Shown here: piece by piece, positions 34,623 through 48,385 of the stretch | How positions within the stretch are numbered: position 1 is the first letter of the stretch | Layout: the number at the start of each line of letters is the position of its first letter | Program-made: the position numbers and the translations under genes | NCBI GenBank assembly: GCA_033980235.1 | Contig: CM067075.1 | Span: 27,611,150-27,675,149, forward strand | Direction: 5' to 3' | Length of the DNA: 64,000 bases | Source: Diadema setosum | Taxonomy: Eukaryota > Echinodermata > Echinoidea > Diadematoida > Diadematidae | Notes under the pieces: generated by a model | The model's database searches: none | What the model saw: the letters and a program-made list of their open reading frames with translations, nothing else | Told to the model about the DNA's origin: nothing

Positions 34623-35125
34623 ACTTAAACAAATAAACAATGAATTATACGTTCTTAACAGTCCTAGATTCTTTGAGGGCTATGCACTTCGCATGCCCTT
34701 GACCCATTTTAGATCTGCATTTTTAATATGAGATCACTATTCACACTTGCCTAAGGTACGTACAATTTGTACATTTAGTTTCTCCGGTAATGTGAATTTT
34801 TTACTTCTTTTCTTTTTCATAGTTTATGTTAACACAATGCCTTTTTCCTCTCTCTGGCAAACAATAAGCGATTAACGCAAATGGAAGTAATTTCCTGTCA
34901 TATATTAGCATCGGCTAGATATGGCGCTATTGGACCATCATTTTTGACAGGCTCACGACTTGGTATTTATTCCCATTGAATCGCACGTCATGTATAAACA
35001 GAAATGAAAAAAAAAACACACAAGTCGAAGCCTTTAACAAAACGCAAAACGCAGAGTAAATATATTCGGCTTTGTCAACTGAGCTAATAAAAGATATATA
35101 AATAAATAAATAAATAAATGTATAA

Positions 35126-35134
35126 AAAAATATA

Positions 35135-35174
<40 letters not shown>
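35126..35174. repeat. (AT)n microsatellite
   Basis: AT array directly abutting the next element, which uses a TA target. Confidence 0.9.
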
Positions 35175-35177
<3 letters not shown>

Positions 35178-35714
35178 TCAAACCTGTCTATAGCGGCCAC
35201 CCAAGGGAGACGGAAAAAGTGGCCGTTATAGACAGGTGGCCGCTATAGACAGGTAATCCAACTTTGTGTGCATTGCTTACATGTACATGTATCATCGTTG
35301 TATCCTTACATGTACATGTACAGTGTATGTGTGTACGTATGCATACACCGTGTGTTTCATGCATTTAACCATGCCGGTGTATATGAAATTGTTGCACAGT
35401 AGCATGTTTATTGTCGTGAAGAATCGTGCGTTATTATGACTGAATGAGGGATGAATGCAGCGGTGGCGATCACTGAACGTTGCTCGCACGGCTACCAAAC
35501 AGAAAAATACGCAGAATTATCGGCTTGGCTACGGCTCCATTGGGTTTTTGGCCGCTATAGACAGGTTAATATCTCCCGCGGGAAACAAAATTTGTGGCCG
35601 CTGGCCACGTTAGAGAGGTGGGCGCTATACACAGGGTCTTTAACAGGGCTTTTCTCTCGGAAGGATTTTGCAGTGGCCGCTATATACAGGGGGCCGCTAA
35701 GGCAGGTTTGACTG
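35175..35714. mobile_element. pogo/Tigger-like non-autonomous DNA transposon
   Basis: Starts CAGTCAAACCTGTCTATAG and ends CAGGTTTGACTG, flanked by TA on both sides. CGCTATAGACAGG-type motifs recur inside in both orientations. TA duplication and CAGT ends fit the Tc1/mariner superfamily, pogo group. 540 bp, no transposase. Confidence 0.75.
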
Positions 35715-36172
35715 TATATATGAAGAGGATGGAAAAAAAGAGGATGGGGACCCTACAGTAAACGATTGGCTCCGGCAAGCACTGATATCAAGATAATCTA
35801 ATATTTTATCTTCTACTAATTGCCAAACATTAGCTGGGAAATGTCATTTCTGTACATTCATTTACATAAACTGTATTACTAGTTACTTTGTAGGTGGCGC
35901 CCTTTACTGCCTTTAATCAGAGGAAAGGGCTCTACCTTTAATCGGTGCAACTGATTTTAAAGAAAAAAAAATCTATATTTCTCGTGCGCAGCTGAAATTC
36001 GATTGCTGACGGATGAAGCGGAATCTATTTTATCTGTAATGTCATATTCAGCGTTTCATCCTTTTTCATCCAAGTTCGACGATCATTATCATAACTATTG
36101 TACATTCTATTCTTATTTCCATCACTTTTGCTTAAGATTCAAGTTATTAACCTTGTAATCATTACATTTGTC

Positions 36173-36562
36173 TTAAAGGGATCGTACAGTTCTGGTTGAG
36201 ACCTAATTTCAGGTTTCTAACATTTTTAGGTGAGATAATGAGAAATCTCATATGAAATATGAAAGAGCATGCAATTTTATGAGGAATTCAACGTTTATTT
36301 GATAAAAATTGGTTTTGAAATGGCTGAGATATCCAAAAAAGAAGGATTCTAATAAAGTGTGGGACCCACACTTTGTAACGATCGCTTTGTTTTACTTTGT
36401 TTTTGGATGTTTCAGTTATTCCAAACCCGATTTTCATCAAATAAACTTTGAATTCCTCTTAAAATGGTATGCTCTGTGCTATATCGTAAGTGTTTTCTTG
36501 GTATCTTGCAAAAATTCGAAAGCCTATTTCTCATCTCAACCAAAACTGTACTATCCCTTTAA
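36173..36562. mobile_element. TTAA-flanked hairpin MITE, family A copy 4
   Basis: TTAAAGGGATCGTACAG to ACTATCCCTTTAA, 390 bp, with symmetric halves matching the copies at 6087, 23686 and 31422. Confidence 0.85.
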
Positions 36563-37686
36563 CAATGAGTGCACAAAATTTTAAATTGTGTTTGCTGTGG
36601 AGCCTTTTTTTTTCTTGGATAAACATGATAGAGATGTTTGGAATTGTAAGGGGCAATAATTAGTTACCATGGCAGCGACGTGGATGTTCTCAGCTGGGAA
36701 ATTCTTTCTTCTGTTCGCAGTCGTGTAAAAAGCACATCTTTATGAAATCTATGCCGAGACTATAAAAGAAAATATAATAATTCTACATTATATACATGTA
36801 ATTGCAGGTGAGCATTGTAAAGTCATGTTACCCAAGAGTTGCTTAGTACAGACATGTCTTGCATTTCATGTAGTCCTATGATCGCAGATTGCGAATTTCC
36901 AATATTGGCAGATGACAGTTCTACTAGTTGACACTGGTCGACGTAAACATGACATTTTGACAACTGCTGTTATGGCGAGATTTTGACGTATTCTCTTGGA
37001 AAAGGTATAAATATTCCTATTATCTTTTTCCAATTTTGTTCTACTGTTTTCGCATTATCAGTAGTAATTTCGAAACAACTTTTGTGTTTTAAGATGAAAT
37101 ATTTAAACGTAATGAGATGGTGTACTGTTGGGGGAAGTGGGGGGGGGGGGGGTCCTGAATATTTTTGTGATGAGATTGTACAAATAGCATTCACTTCCAC
37201 ACCGTTATTATCTACCTTTGATCCACCATACTTCAGGCGATTTACTATGAAATGTTTAAGATGATTTCACAAATGTTGTTTATTAGCTATTGCTTACAGT
37301 AGTCGTGTGCAGGTTTAATTCTGTGCAATTTATTACTCACAAGTTGATAATAAAGATTTTTTGCTTCACTTTTAATGCTTAGATGAATTTCTCCAGACTC
37401 AAAATGCTCAACAGAATATTACAGTTCTTGGACGGTTTGGCATGTTTACTGCTTGTGGTATCATGATCAGGGAGAGCCAAACAAGGTAGAGACCTTGAGA
37501 AATGATTTACATTGTAAAGGAATATTGGAATTCTTGAATGTTTATTCATTGTATCTTTAAACCAACCAGAGAGCAACAATGTACAATCTGATCAGATACT
37601 ACAGGCGGTATGCTGAAATAAAAACTCCTAACCTACTCGAGAAGAACCCTGGTTGAAGCGTACACGCACACACACACAAACACACA

Positions 37687-37724
<38 letters not shown>

Positions 37725-38419
37725 TTTACATAGAGAGATAGGCAGAGAGAGAGAGAGAGATACAAGTTTGAAACATACCTACTGAAAGTGTAGAGAAATC
37801 TACGCCTGCATTTTGTTTTATTTCATCAAATATTTCAAGTAAGAAATATGAACCATCAAATACAAACCAAAGACTTAAAATTTAAGATTGCATTTGTGTA
37901 TACGCATCATTCCATCACAAACAAATTACTGGGAGCAGTGACGTGAATGAATTTGTATTTGAAACTGAAAAGTACAAACAGCATTCTCAAGAGTGCACAT
38001 GAATATCATGAAAAGTACCTTGATTCTGACCATTAGCTTACATTTTTGGCGTCTGATTGAATGTATGTTTGGAGGATGTTAGCGTATCTTCTAGAAAAAG
38101 AATAAATCTCCCGTTACTATCTGATCCCAATGGCAATGTTTGTTAAGTTTCATGCTGTGAGATACAGGTATCATACAAGTTGTAGTTGAATGTCAACGTT
38201 TTATTCGTTACTAGCTATTGGCTCTTGCAACGACCAGTTTGCGTTGAATTATTGAGAGAAAATGTAAAACAACGTCATAAGAATAAATCCTGAACACCAT
38301 TTTTTTTTTTTTAGGTTACTAGCTTGAAGATGATGACTGCTCAATGACACAAACTCTTCGAACTTAAACTAATAGACCCAAAAAAATTGATAAACAAAAT
38401 CATCAATCATGGGCATACC

Positions 38420-38935
38420 TACTTTGAATTCGAACCAAAAATCTCCTGATTACAAGACGGGCGTCAAATCCACAAGACTACCGAGCATTCGCCCGAACAT
38501 CCAGTGCTGGTTCTTATCCCTTATACAGCGATTACAGACGATGACTGCCTAAGCAGTATCTAGTCTCATCAATGAATTGAGCCTTTTTATTGCAACTGAT
38601 TGACAAATTGCCCTTCATCGAACATGTCGAAGTAAATAAGCACCGATTCTATTCAGTGTTTCTGAAGTAGCCATGATAAGAAATCATTGGCTTACACAAT
38701 CAGGTTGGACTCGAACCAGCGATCTCCTGATTACCAGACAGGCGTCGTATCCACTAGACTACCGAGCTTTTGCCCGGCAGCCCAGTGCTGGTTCTTATCT
38801 CGCAGAGCAGTCGTCACTGCGTATGTAGTCAAATTAATGAATTCTACCGTCGAGTTCTTTTCACTGCTGCTGAGTGACAAATCGCCCTTCAACCGACTTG
38901 TCAATCAATTGCAATAAAAAGAGCTCGACGCAAAA
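38420..38935 (-). repeat. Two tandem copies of a tRNA-like repeat
   Basis: Two related units of about 277 bp (from about 38428 and 38705). Each has, on the minus strand, a tRNA-like part with box A-like TAGTCTAGTGG and, in the second copy, box B GGTTCGAGTCC. The second is better preserved (about 38710-38776): its D stem GTC/GAC pairs and its T stem pairs 4 of 5, but the acceptor ends do not pair. This is a tRNA-derived repeat, not a working tRNA gene. Confidence 0.55.
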
Positions 38936-39874
38936 ATTGATTCCTTCGAAAGCTGCTAACCTTTTACACAGTAGCAAATATTTGTCAAATTAATGGTGAG
39001 TCCTGATAATCACGAACTCATTTTGTAATAATTTGATTCATGATGATTCACTGTTTTAAAGGATGGAATATTTTTGAAGCTGACATGAATTCGTCTCAAT
39101 TGAAGGTTGCGTTAGATCTTTTGTACTTGATCTCTTATTATTCACAGTTAAAACGTCTGTAAAGACCCCGAGACAAATTCTCATTTTCTTTCTCTCATTT
39201 TAATCACCTGCTTGTTTAACTTGTCACGTTATGTTTTGCATCCTCAGTTTTTGAAACTTAATATTAATTTTCTTGCATTTCATATTTCTTTTTATGGACA
39301 TTTCTGCATTATCAATGGTTGCATTGCATGCATTATGTTCGTATGTCTAAGGTCAATATCCTTACGTGTTGTATAAACAGATGAAGTCATTCTGAAAATT
39401 CAACCATTCTGTTACTGCTTGTATTTGTTTAAACAATTGTTAACTAAAAACAGTAATTATGTCAACATACAATCTCAGCTACGTACAGTTTCTTAATTTT
39501 TTTTTTTTACAATTCCGGGATAAGGCAGTTCCTGAAATACTGCGTAAACTATGATACTTTGCAATGTTTATCAATTTCGTTAAAGCTTCAAACTACTCGT
39601 ATTAATTACCCAACTGCGTATAATTATGTTTAATTGTTGGTGTCAAACAGTACTACGTTGTGACATACAATCACGTGAGTTCTACTGATGATGATACATC
39701 CACATATTGACTATACGGATCAGAGAGCACCGAAACACAAATTATCATATCTGGACAATACACAATCTACCCACGCCTCAAAATGACAATAATCGATAAA
39801 ACTCTCACTGTGATGAGAATAACTATATGATGAGAATGACATGGGGGATAATAATATTATCTCCTATGTTATTC

Positions 39875-39880
39875 TTTATT
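39875..39880 (-). terminator. Possible poly(A) signal of the urea transporter
   Basis: TTTATT on the plus strand is AATAAA on the minus strand, about 220 nt past the transporter stop codon. Confidence 0.4.
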
Positions 39881-40098
39881 TCGTTGATATAATCAGTGTT
39901 TTTTTTTCCATTTTTTCTAGAAGCATCCGATTGAGTGAATTTAGCGAATTGATGACAACGACGAGTATGTATTAAAGTCTACCGCCATGAGTGTAGTCAC
40001 TAATATATCTGTCCGTAAATTAGTCTCTTGATATGAAAATGGGAGACCTCAAAATTCAGCATAAACCGTACTGAAACTGTCTGTAATGGCCGATCGGT

Positions 40099-40331
40099 TT
40101 ACGTTGGATCGTCGTCCGCATTCGACACGTCTACATTGTTCTGTTTGAAGAGTCTGCGGTGGTCTTCCGGGCAGGTCATGCGGTCAGCGGGCACGCGCAG
40201 TAGCTGCTTGCTGTTACTGTCCACGAGGAGAAAGAGGCCCGCCACGATGCAGAAGGGGAAGGCTACGACTGGACAGTGGACGTGCGCAAAGAAGGTCGCC
40301 ATGGCTCCACGTACACACGCGGCAAAGATGG
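40099..40331 (-). CDS. SLC14A: Urea transporter exon 5, with stop codon
   Basis: After acceptor TTCTACCCAG it encodes the last membrane segments (C-P-V-V-A-F-P-F-C) and the conserved cytoplasmic end [15 protein letters not shown], then an acidic tail and the stop at 40099-40101. Confidence 0.9.
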
Positions 40332-40577
40332 CTGGGTAGAAAAAAAAATGGTGCATGATTCATGAACGCATCCACCTCGCACACCTGTATCTTAAAGTAT
40401 ATTAACATAATATACAACTGTATATTGTTTATTCATAACGATTATAATACATCGTATATATTATATATTTAATAAATATATTAATATGTATATAACAATA
40501 TAAAACTGTATATCGGCTATATATGACGCGTATCTATAGGCCTACATCGTAATCAGTATATAGTTAAATATATATAT

Positions 40578-40625
<48 letters not shown>

Positions 40626-43600
40626 TGTTTGTGTCTGTGTGTGTGTGTGTCTGTACTTACAATTTTCAGAAATGCTTTATTTTCAAGTGTCCATTTTTGT
40701 GCAATTATGCAGATGCTGATGAGTTTGATCAAGTTGATCAAGATTGAATTTTGGATAATGGGATTTATGTAGAATTTTGCAGCACTTTTGAATACATGGT
40801 ATAATATGCACAAAATATTTCATTGCACGTGGAAAAAAAAGTGATCTAGCAGCACAAGTGAGAAGAAAATAGCTACTTAGTTTTGTTTATATTCCTTTCA
40901 TTGTAAACATGATGCTGATATTGAATGAAATTCAAATAAAGAATATCATAAAAAAAATATGTGCGTGTGTGTCTGTGTGAACCATAATCTATTCTAGACA
41001 GTTTTGAGAAAATCTTTGGTTCAAAAGGGAAAAAAAATCGGAAAATTTACAATTGCAAAATCGGACAGACGATATATAGGTAAACTATGAAAACTTTCGA
41101 TTTTTCAACAGGTGCCAAAGTTAAATCCTCTTTGGGTTATTTTTTCTATCTCCTCTTTTTTCTTCCACATTTTTTTCTTTCCCTCCACGTAATTATTATC
41201 TTCTTTCCTCATTCTTCCCTTCCTCCTTCTCACCCTCTTCCTCTAAACTCCATTTTTCCTCATTCCTTTCGAAGCAACCACATTGGCAGCTGATAGCGAA
41301 AAAAAAAAGTGTGACATGTCATATCGCAAAGATTAGCACTGAATACATTCGCAGTGTAGTGAGCTCTTACCGGCCAGAAGACCCATGATATGCGAAGACC
41401 AATTTAGCACGTAGAAGACGCCCCCTATCGCCCCACATGCCAATGCCGAGTTGTAGCTCCAGCTGCCGTTGTAAATTTCTGAGGGCGTGGCAGCCAACGC
41501 CAGACCTTTGAGAGAAAAAAAAAAAACAATCAAAGAAACATAAAAGTACATGAATGAAAGATGAAAAAAATATGGTGTATGAATATGAGGAGCTATTTTT
41601 TTTTATTATTATTATTCATGTTCCATGTTCCACATTTTATACAAGTTTTATATTCCATTTGATTTTGAAAAAGAAATGTTTTTAACACAATGGTCAGTTT
41701 GAAACAAAATTGCACAAATGTATAAGGACGTATAATTGACATGTAATATGATGAACCCACTAAAAAGCAAAGCTTGTAGGATGTGGGTTCCAAAAAATAT
41801 AACATAAGCTTTTAGTACAGTATATCAATGTCAAAAGTGACGTAACGTGCAAAAATACAAGATGTCGAGAATATAAGGTTTACGGAATGTACAAAGTATT
41901 GTATGATGTTTATGATTAAACTTATGGTATCAATGCTAAGAAAAGTAGCAAGTTGATCAAACTAATGAAGTCATCCGAGCGAGGCGTCATTTGAGTATGC
42001 AGAAATATGTTTCAGTTTAATGATTTTCTGCGTTGAAAGATAGCGAGTCCTAATAAATCATTGCTAGTCGTTTTGATAACCGTTAAAACGAATGAAAAGG
42101 AAAGAAACTAATTTTCATTTTATTTCATTTCCGACGAAAGTATACGATATGACATTTGCATATAAACAAAACAAACTACAATGTAATGTTTGAATATTCA
42201 AATGAGATTTGAATGCACCTCATTTGTTTACACTGAGACAAAACATACTTTAGATGAAGAAATGCACTCACAAACTGAACAATCTCATTTGAATATGCAA
42301 AATAAAAAGAAAGAGTCAGTTGTGTTGTGAAAAATCCATTCAAGCTGTTCATGCAATGTTTGATAAAAGGTTTATGCAGGTGGAAACAACCATGAAACAA
42401 TTATAGGAACAAGACTGAAATTCAGATTGCAAATTACATGAACACTCTATGCGGTGATCTGACTGTCAGTGCTTGTCAGTATGATTAGACAATTCTGTTT
42501 AGATGAAATTGAAGAAAACATAACGCAACACCACAATGGTTTATTTGTTTTCAATGCGAGAGAGTGTTAGCGCAATGTCAGCTTGAATTCGATGGGGACC
42601 TCTTATAATCACAAGGAGAGATGGTGCATTTGAAGCGACAACTTTTTGTTTTGTTTTGACTGACCTCCCGGAAAATAGCAATAGTCATTCCTCTCCGTAC
42701 GTCAGAACCCTTAATTTGTTAGAGTCGCCATGCACATCCTTTCTATTTGTTCCGTAATGTGATTAGATGGTGTTAAATGTCTCGTGTGAACGTGCAAACC
42801 TCTTCGTAATCGAATAAGACGTGCTTGTTTACAGTCGCTTGTAGTCCAATTCAGACGCGCGCCACTGCCCACAATTCGTTTCCCTCGAGCCGATATTTTT
42901 TTTTTGCTCTTATTTTTTGATAAAAAATGAAATTAGTGTATGATACAGAGTCAGAGTTTTTCTTCCTTGTCTTCGATAGTGCCCAGTTCTGACAAAATAT
43001 CTGGTTCAAATCCGATTAGGAGTGATTAGAGTGCCTGGCTAAGAGCTGAAGTCCATTAGACGTCCCTACAATTCACTTCATCACAACGCACACGCACACA
43101 TACACACACCCACGCGCGCGCGCGCACACCCACACACACACACACACACACGCACACGCATATGGCACACACACTCCCTCCCTCTCTCCCCTTCTCTCAC
43201 TCTCTCACCCTCTCTCTCCATCTATCTCTCTCTGCTTGTGATTGACTTTGCCTTTTTTTTTCTTTCCTATAGGAAGATTTATAATCAAGCACCAATAGTA
43301 GGACCCCTACTCTTAACTATCCTATCGGTCCAGATGCGTCACAAATGGTGATATTATAAATGACGCATAAATCAATTTGTGGACCCTTTGCTTTCTTCCA
43401 TCATATAAATATTTACAGATTCGATACACAAATCAAAGGAAGTGGTTCTTTTTCATTTTTCGCATTGCTCTCTCCCTCCACTCTCCCTCCACTCTCCCTC
43501 TTTCTTTCTTTTTTTTTCTCTCTCTCTCCTCCGTTCTCTGATATAGCCCAGTTCACTACCATGCCTCAACATAATATTCCCTTTCCCTTTTTGCCTGTGT

Positions 43601-46600
43601 CATATTTTTTTCGACTGTTTGTTTGTTTGTTTGTTTGACCATGTTGACTGTCATTTTGTTTCTTGATTTGTTCGTTTGAGTGTTTTGGCAATTCATTATG
43701 GTGTAAGTTTTACTCCCAAGCGGTTTTGATAACTGGCCTTTACAACACTTACAGTCGAATGGGTTTCCAAAACATAGTGATATTTTTGTTTTTAGGCACT
43801 TTCATCATTGTACATAATATGCAGGAGAATCAAATTCTGAGATAGATCCCAAGTAAGAGTAAATAATATGAACTCGAAAATTTCAACTTATATCTATGTT
43901 ATTCAGTGCCGAATATCAAATCAATTGCTTATCCTGATATATTTGCTTCATTGCAAAATGTATAAGCATGAAGGAAATAAGCTCAACTCAGTGATGTAAA
44001 AGGGTAAGAGAGAGCCGTTACGTTTAAAAGTACATTAAATGTTGCTTATCTAATCAATTAATTAGAATATAAGCAATATCATACTTGTACTAAGTATTTG
44101 CAAATAAGTATTTCATAGAATTTGTCTGAGTGGTTCACAATATACAAGCTTGCTTTTTAGTGGACCTCTCAATTCTTCTTTTTTCCTCCAAAAATTTGTA
44201 TTTTTGCCAGTATGCATTCTTATATTTATCTGTATCAATTATCCTTTGCAAAATCGAATGTATGATTATGTTTGTTTAAATAATCCCTGATTTATTCTGT
44301 GTTTGTTTTGTTGGAAAAAGAAGAATGAAAACAAATGAGTTGAATTGAATTGATCGAGATGTCCATATAGTGGTGATTTAACCTTTCGTGGATAGACATC
44401 TCATCATTCTGCACGAAGCGTTGAAGAAACTCAAAGTGAAATGGTTTTGCCTTGTTTGTTTGTTTTTTGTTTCGTTTTGTTTTGTTTTGTTTTGTTTAAC
44501 TTTGTTTTGTTTTTGTTTTTTGCAAGTGGCAGCTTAAATGGTCGGCAGTAATACGTTCTTGGTGGTCTTAAAGTAGGATCATTACGTTAACCACAAAGAA
44601 ACATATTCTATGTCAAGGGCAATTTGCCGCATTAGAATACGACTTTGAGTGACGAAATACGTTAATACTTCTTAACTTCGTTGTGGCTTCTTTACCGGTA
44701 TGTCCCTGCAAGACTTGCAGGAACGTGTTAATCCAGGTCCTCCTTCGAAGTGGTGTATCATGCTTACAGGATCTAAAAAGCTTCGTAATGAAATAATGAA
44801 ATTACTTGAAGGACAAGACCGTACTTAGTGTAGGCGCCCATTAGGTAAGCCTATTGGGAATTTAAAGCGTATACCTCTCAGATAAAGTTTGATTTATAAA
44901 AAAAAAAGAAAAAAAAACGAAGAAGAAGAAGAAGAAATAAAAAGTAGCATTTGTTAGGGGCTGCGAAGTGACGGCACGCTTTAAAGAGATGCAGTGTAAT
45001 TCTGCGGATGCAGCTGTGAAGGCTACATCTTTCTCTTCTTTTCTTTTCTTTTCTTGAAAGCAGAGCAAATGGCTTCAATGTCATGGCGGCATTGATAGTG
45101 GCAGCACACAAACTAGAATTTTTTTGCCATGAACAAAGAACGGACAGGTTGGTGACCTGCCTATGCGAATGTAGTCAAGTAGTAGGCCTACATGACTGTA
45201 TTCCAATTTTCACGGTCATTACTGCGCGTGCCATTGAAACAATGGGAAATATCGATCGGACGTGAGATTATGAATATAAGGTGGTCTGATGGGCTCGCAA
45301 ACTTTGTTATCATATACTATAAGGGCACCCGAACGGAGTCAGCGAAAGTCAAAATACAGTGAGGTCAGCTTCGTTTGTACATACGTCTTCATACGAGTTT
45401 TATTCCAAAATCAAGCGCATTTCTGTTTTAAAAACAGTTTTAGAAAAAGACCCCCCCCCAAAAAAAAAAAAAAATCAGAAAAAAAAAAATCAGATTTGGT
45501 ACCCAAAAAAAGAAAGAGTAGAATAATATGAATAAAAGAAACTCTAATCTGCCGGCCAAAGTCATTTTTTTTTCTAGTCAGCACGATACCAATTTGAATC
45601 CACGAATGCAGATACTCCTGTCAACATTTTGGGATCCTGGTATACCAGGTTCCCGTAAGGAACGGGTTAAAGTTCATTATATTGATTATGTACACAGCTA
45701 GTAGGAAAGCTGCAATTATACCATTACCGGTTAGGGATCCCATCATGGAGCCAAGAATGCAGTGACAACAGACGACCGGGGAGCAAACCAACATTCCGAC
45801 GCTCATCAGACATCCGGTGACGAGGTTGTCACTGCCATAGCACTGGGCTATCCCCCTCGGTATGCTGGCCAGGATCTATGATATATGAAGAGTTTGATTG
45901 CAAAAACGAGTTAACTCCATTTTTGTTGATTTTAGCAAAATGCGATTAAAACAGAGTAAACAATAAGAAAATATTTATGGGATATTCTTAATCACAATTA
46001 CAAGAATGTTCTTTGTTATGTTACAAGTGACGTCTCACCGGAAAGGCCTTATTTCGCTCTATTTGTTGATGGACTTTGTTACCCTAAAATGTTCTCTTTT
46101 TTTTAATAAAATGCAAGTATGCATTTATAAACATATCTCCATTTGAGTGCAATAAGTCCTCATATTGTATTAAGTTGGGTTTAACGAATGAAGAATAAAG
46201 CACACAGAATTCATCAAAATGGGACAAAAAGTAGGCATTTTATCGATTATGAAAACATATTTTAACTAAAAATTGATATCAAACGTAACCACATATGAAC
46301 ATATCTGAGGTGAAGAAATCATCGCCCCCAAGTTTTTTGCCGTAAACCTGCGCAATAAATCTCCAGTTTTAAAATATCTTCCAAACACACTTTGTAAAAA
46401 AAAAAAAAAAAAAACAATAACAAAAAAAAAACATTCTGTCTTGACCAAAGAGATTTTTGCAATCGTTTTGTCATGCATGGTGAAATATCAAGGGATTTTA
46501 ATCAGAGATATATAAAAAAAAAAAAAAAATTATGGAATGCAGTACCTGTAACCAGTCTAGAGGTTCAACTCCCCATGACGTCGGCAAAGGGGACGCCCCT

Positions 46601-48344
46601 CCTTTCTGGGGGAAGTGGTGATTATCCGGCCCAGTGGCAGCGACGAACGAGATAACTATCACGTTGAATGCCAAGTTGAAAGAGGGTATTCCCCATCGCG
46701 ACAGAAGACTACAGAGGGCGCTACTCAGAATAGTGCTGGAATGCGATTAAGGGAAGATTCAAGAGGTCATCTGTAGCACATATTCGGTAATAAGCCATTT
46801 CGGAGTTAGCTCATTTGCACATTGTTGCGTACAATTAATGACCTTTTTCTTTTCTCGCTCATATTAAAAGCAACATAATGAATAAGCTTGCCCTCTGTAA
46901 CGATTTATGGAATTCATCAATCACAATTAAACAAAGGATGAACTTACGTATAAACATCAGGTGACCAGAATAGTCCGTCAAATAAACATCTTGGAAATAT
47001 ACCATTTCTTTATTTTTTTATTAATCATTCATAATCTCTTCCTTATGGTATTGCAAAATGCCACTTTTACTTTAAGGTGCTTATGTTGGCAAGCACCATA
47101 GGGGTTACTGAAATGATCATTACATTCAAGATGCTTGTCTCAGTGAATCGAAAAACCAACATGCCCTGTTAGTACGAATTACCTTTATTTTTTTTTTTCT
47201 GCTCATGCGCAAAGTGGAACCCCGAACTGGCTCATTATGGATGTTTGGCATTGACACTGACATTGATACATGGAAAACGCACTGTTGATATGGGGGAATT
47301 GTCACGTTAACTGGATTTTGTTCGAGGTTAAGTTTTGAAGGACAGCGTTTGTACGTGCTACAGATACATCAGTGGCATTAAGCAAACTGCGCCTCGTGGA
47401 ACCGAATATGACCGACATTTGTTTTTACCTCACAGAATCTCGTCAATACATGTACCTTCCGGTACCTGTGTAGGCGGTAGAATGTAATAATAAAAGCTCA
47501 ATTCTGCTCTCTGTAAATTAGACCTTGTTGAATAGTTAAATAGTTTGAATTGAAATATGATTTTAAAAAAAGAACAGTAAAAGTTTGATTAAAGTCAGAC
47601 TTAAAATGAAAAGAAAAATGACAATAATATTTAAAAGTTGTTCTTTGCCTTCATGTGTTGCTACTAGCAACCACTGACTACCAGTATTTTTTTTTATACA
47701 CGTAGTGATGTCATCAAAATCTCGCAAGTAATGTGTCAGTGATCTGCACGTTTTACTATATTTTTATGTCTACGATCTTTTTTTTTTTATATATATGAAA
47801 TTAAAAGAAAAAGTCCCAATCGTAAAAACAAGAACTATTGCGGTGTTGTGATACATCAATAGTAGAGAACTTAGTGGAACAGAGAGTAGTTGCTGAATAT
47901 TACGAAACAAAACCATGACTTTTACTACACTGCTACGTACAAACCGATGGGTGAGTTGTAAAACGATAGCATCATCGCCTAACATTCTTCGTACATGTTT
48001 AGAGAAAACATTTAAAACTAAAACATCCCTTGATCTACATCTTTTTTTCTTTAATTAAAAATATTCCATACCATTCAGTAGCAGTGGTGCAACGATGTTG
48101 TAAATTTGGTTTTGTGCCCACCTCAACTCCCCATCTCCTGCCTGTATAGGTCCTATCAGCTTTTAGACAATGTCAGAAAAGCCTTCTTGGATAGGAACGT
48201 AATAATGACGTAATAATACAACGTTTTGTTGTAGCTGCTGTTTGTTGCTTTGTTGTTGTTGTTGTTGTTGTTGGGGTTTTTTGTTGTTGTACGCTTTTAT
48301 GTTCTCTCTTGTTTACCATCCCTTCCTCGTTCCTTCCTTGTCTT

Positions 48345-48385
<41 letters not shown>

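Larger units (their letters stand above)
36563..40098. other. Intergenic, between last GPCR-side repeat and transporter 3' end
   Basis: No gene recognised. It contains a G run (37141-37152), a CA array (about 37665-37722), two tRNA-like repeats (38420-38935), and the transporter poly(A) region near its right end. Confidence 0.5.
41506..45727 (-). other. Transporter intron 3
   Basis: 4.2 kb. It holds the retroelement-tail-like repeat at about 41610-41830, a CA/CG tract (43089-43174), CT tracts (43180-43540) and GTTTT repeats (44450-44520). The GAATTGAATTG near 44343 resembles a LINE tail. No exon candidate was found. Confidence 0.6.

Noticed and set aside
31277..36584. Similar predicted peptides at 31277-31678 (minus) and 36309-36584 (plus) sharing K-V-W-D-P-H-F and F-E-F-L-L-K-W-Y
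   Set aside because: Both lie in copies of the palindromic family A MITE; the match reflects shared repeat DNA read from either arm, not a conserved protein.
45289..45531. 80-residue plus-strand ORF ending in poly-Lys
   Set aside because: Runs into A-runs of simple sequence in intron 3; no homology recognised.
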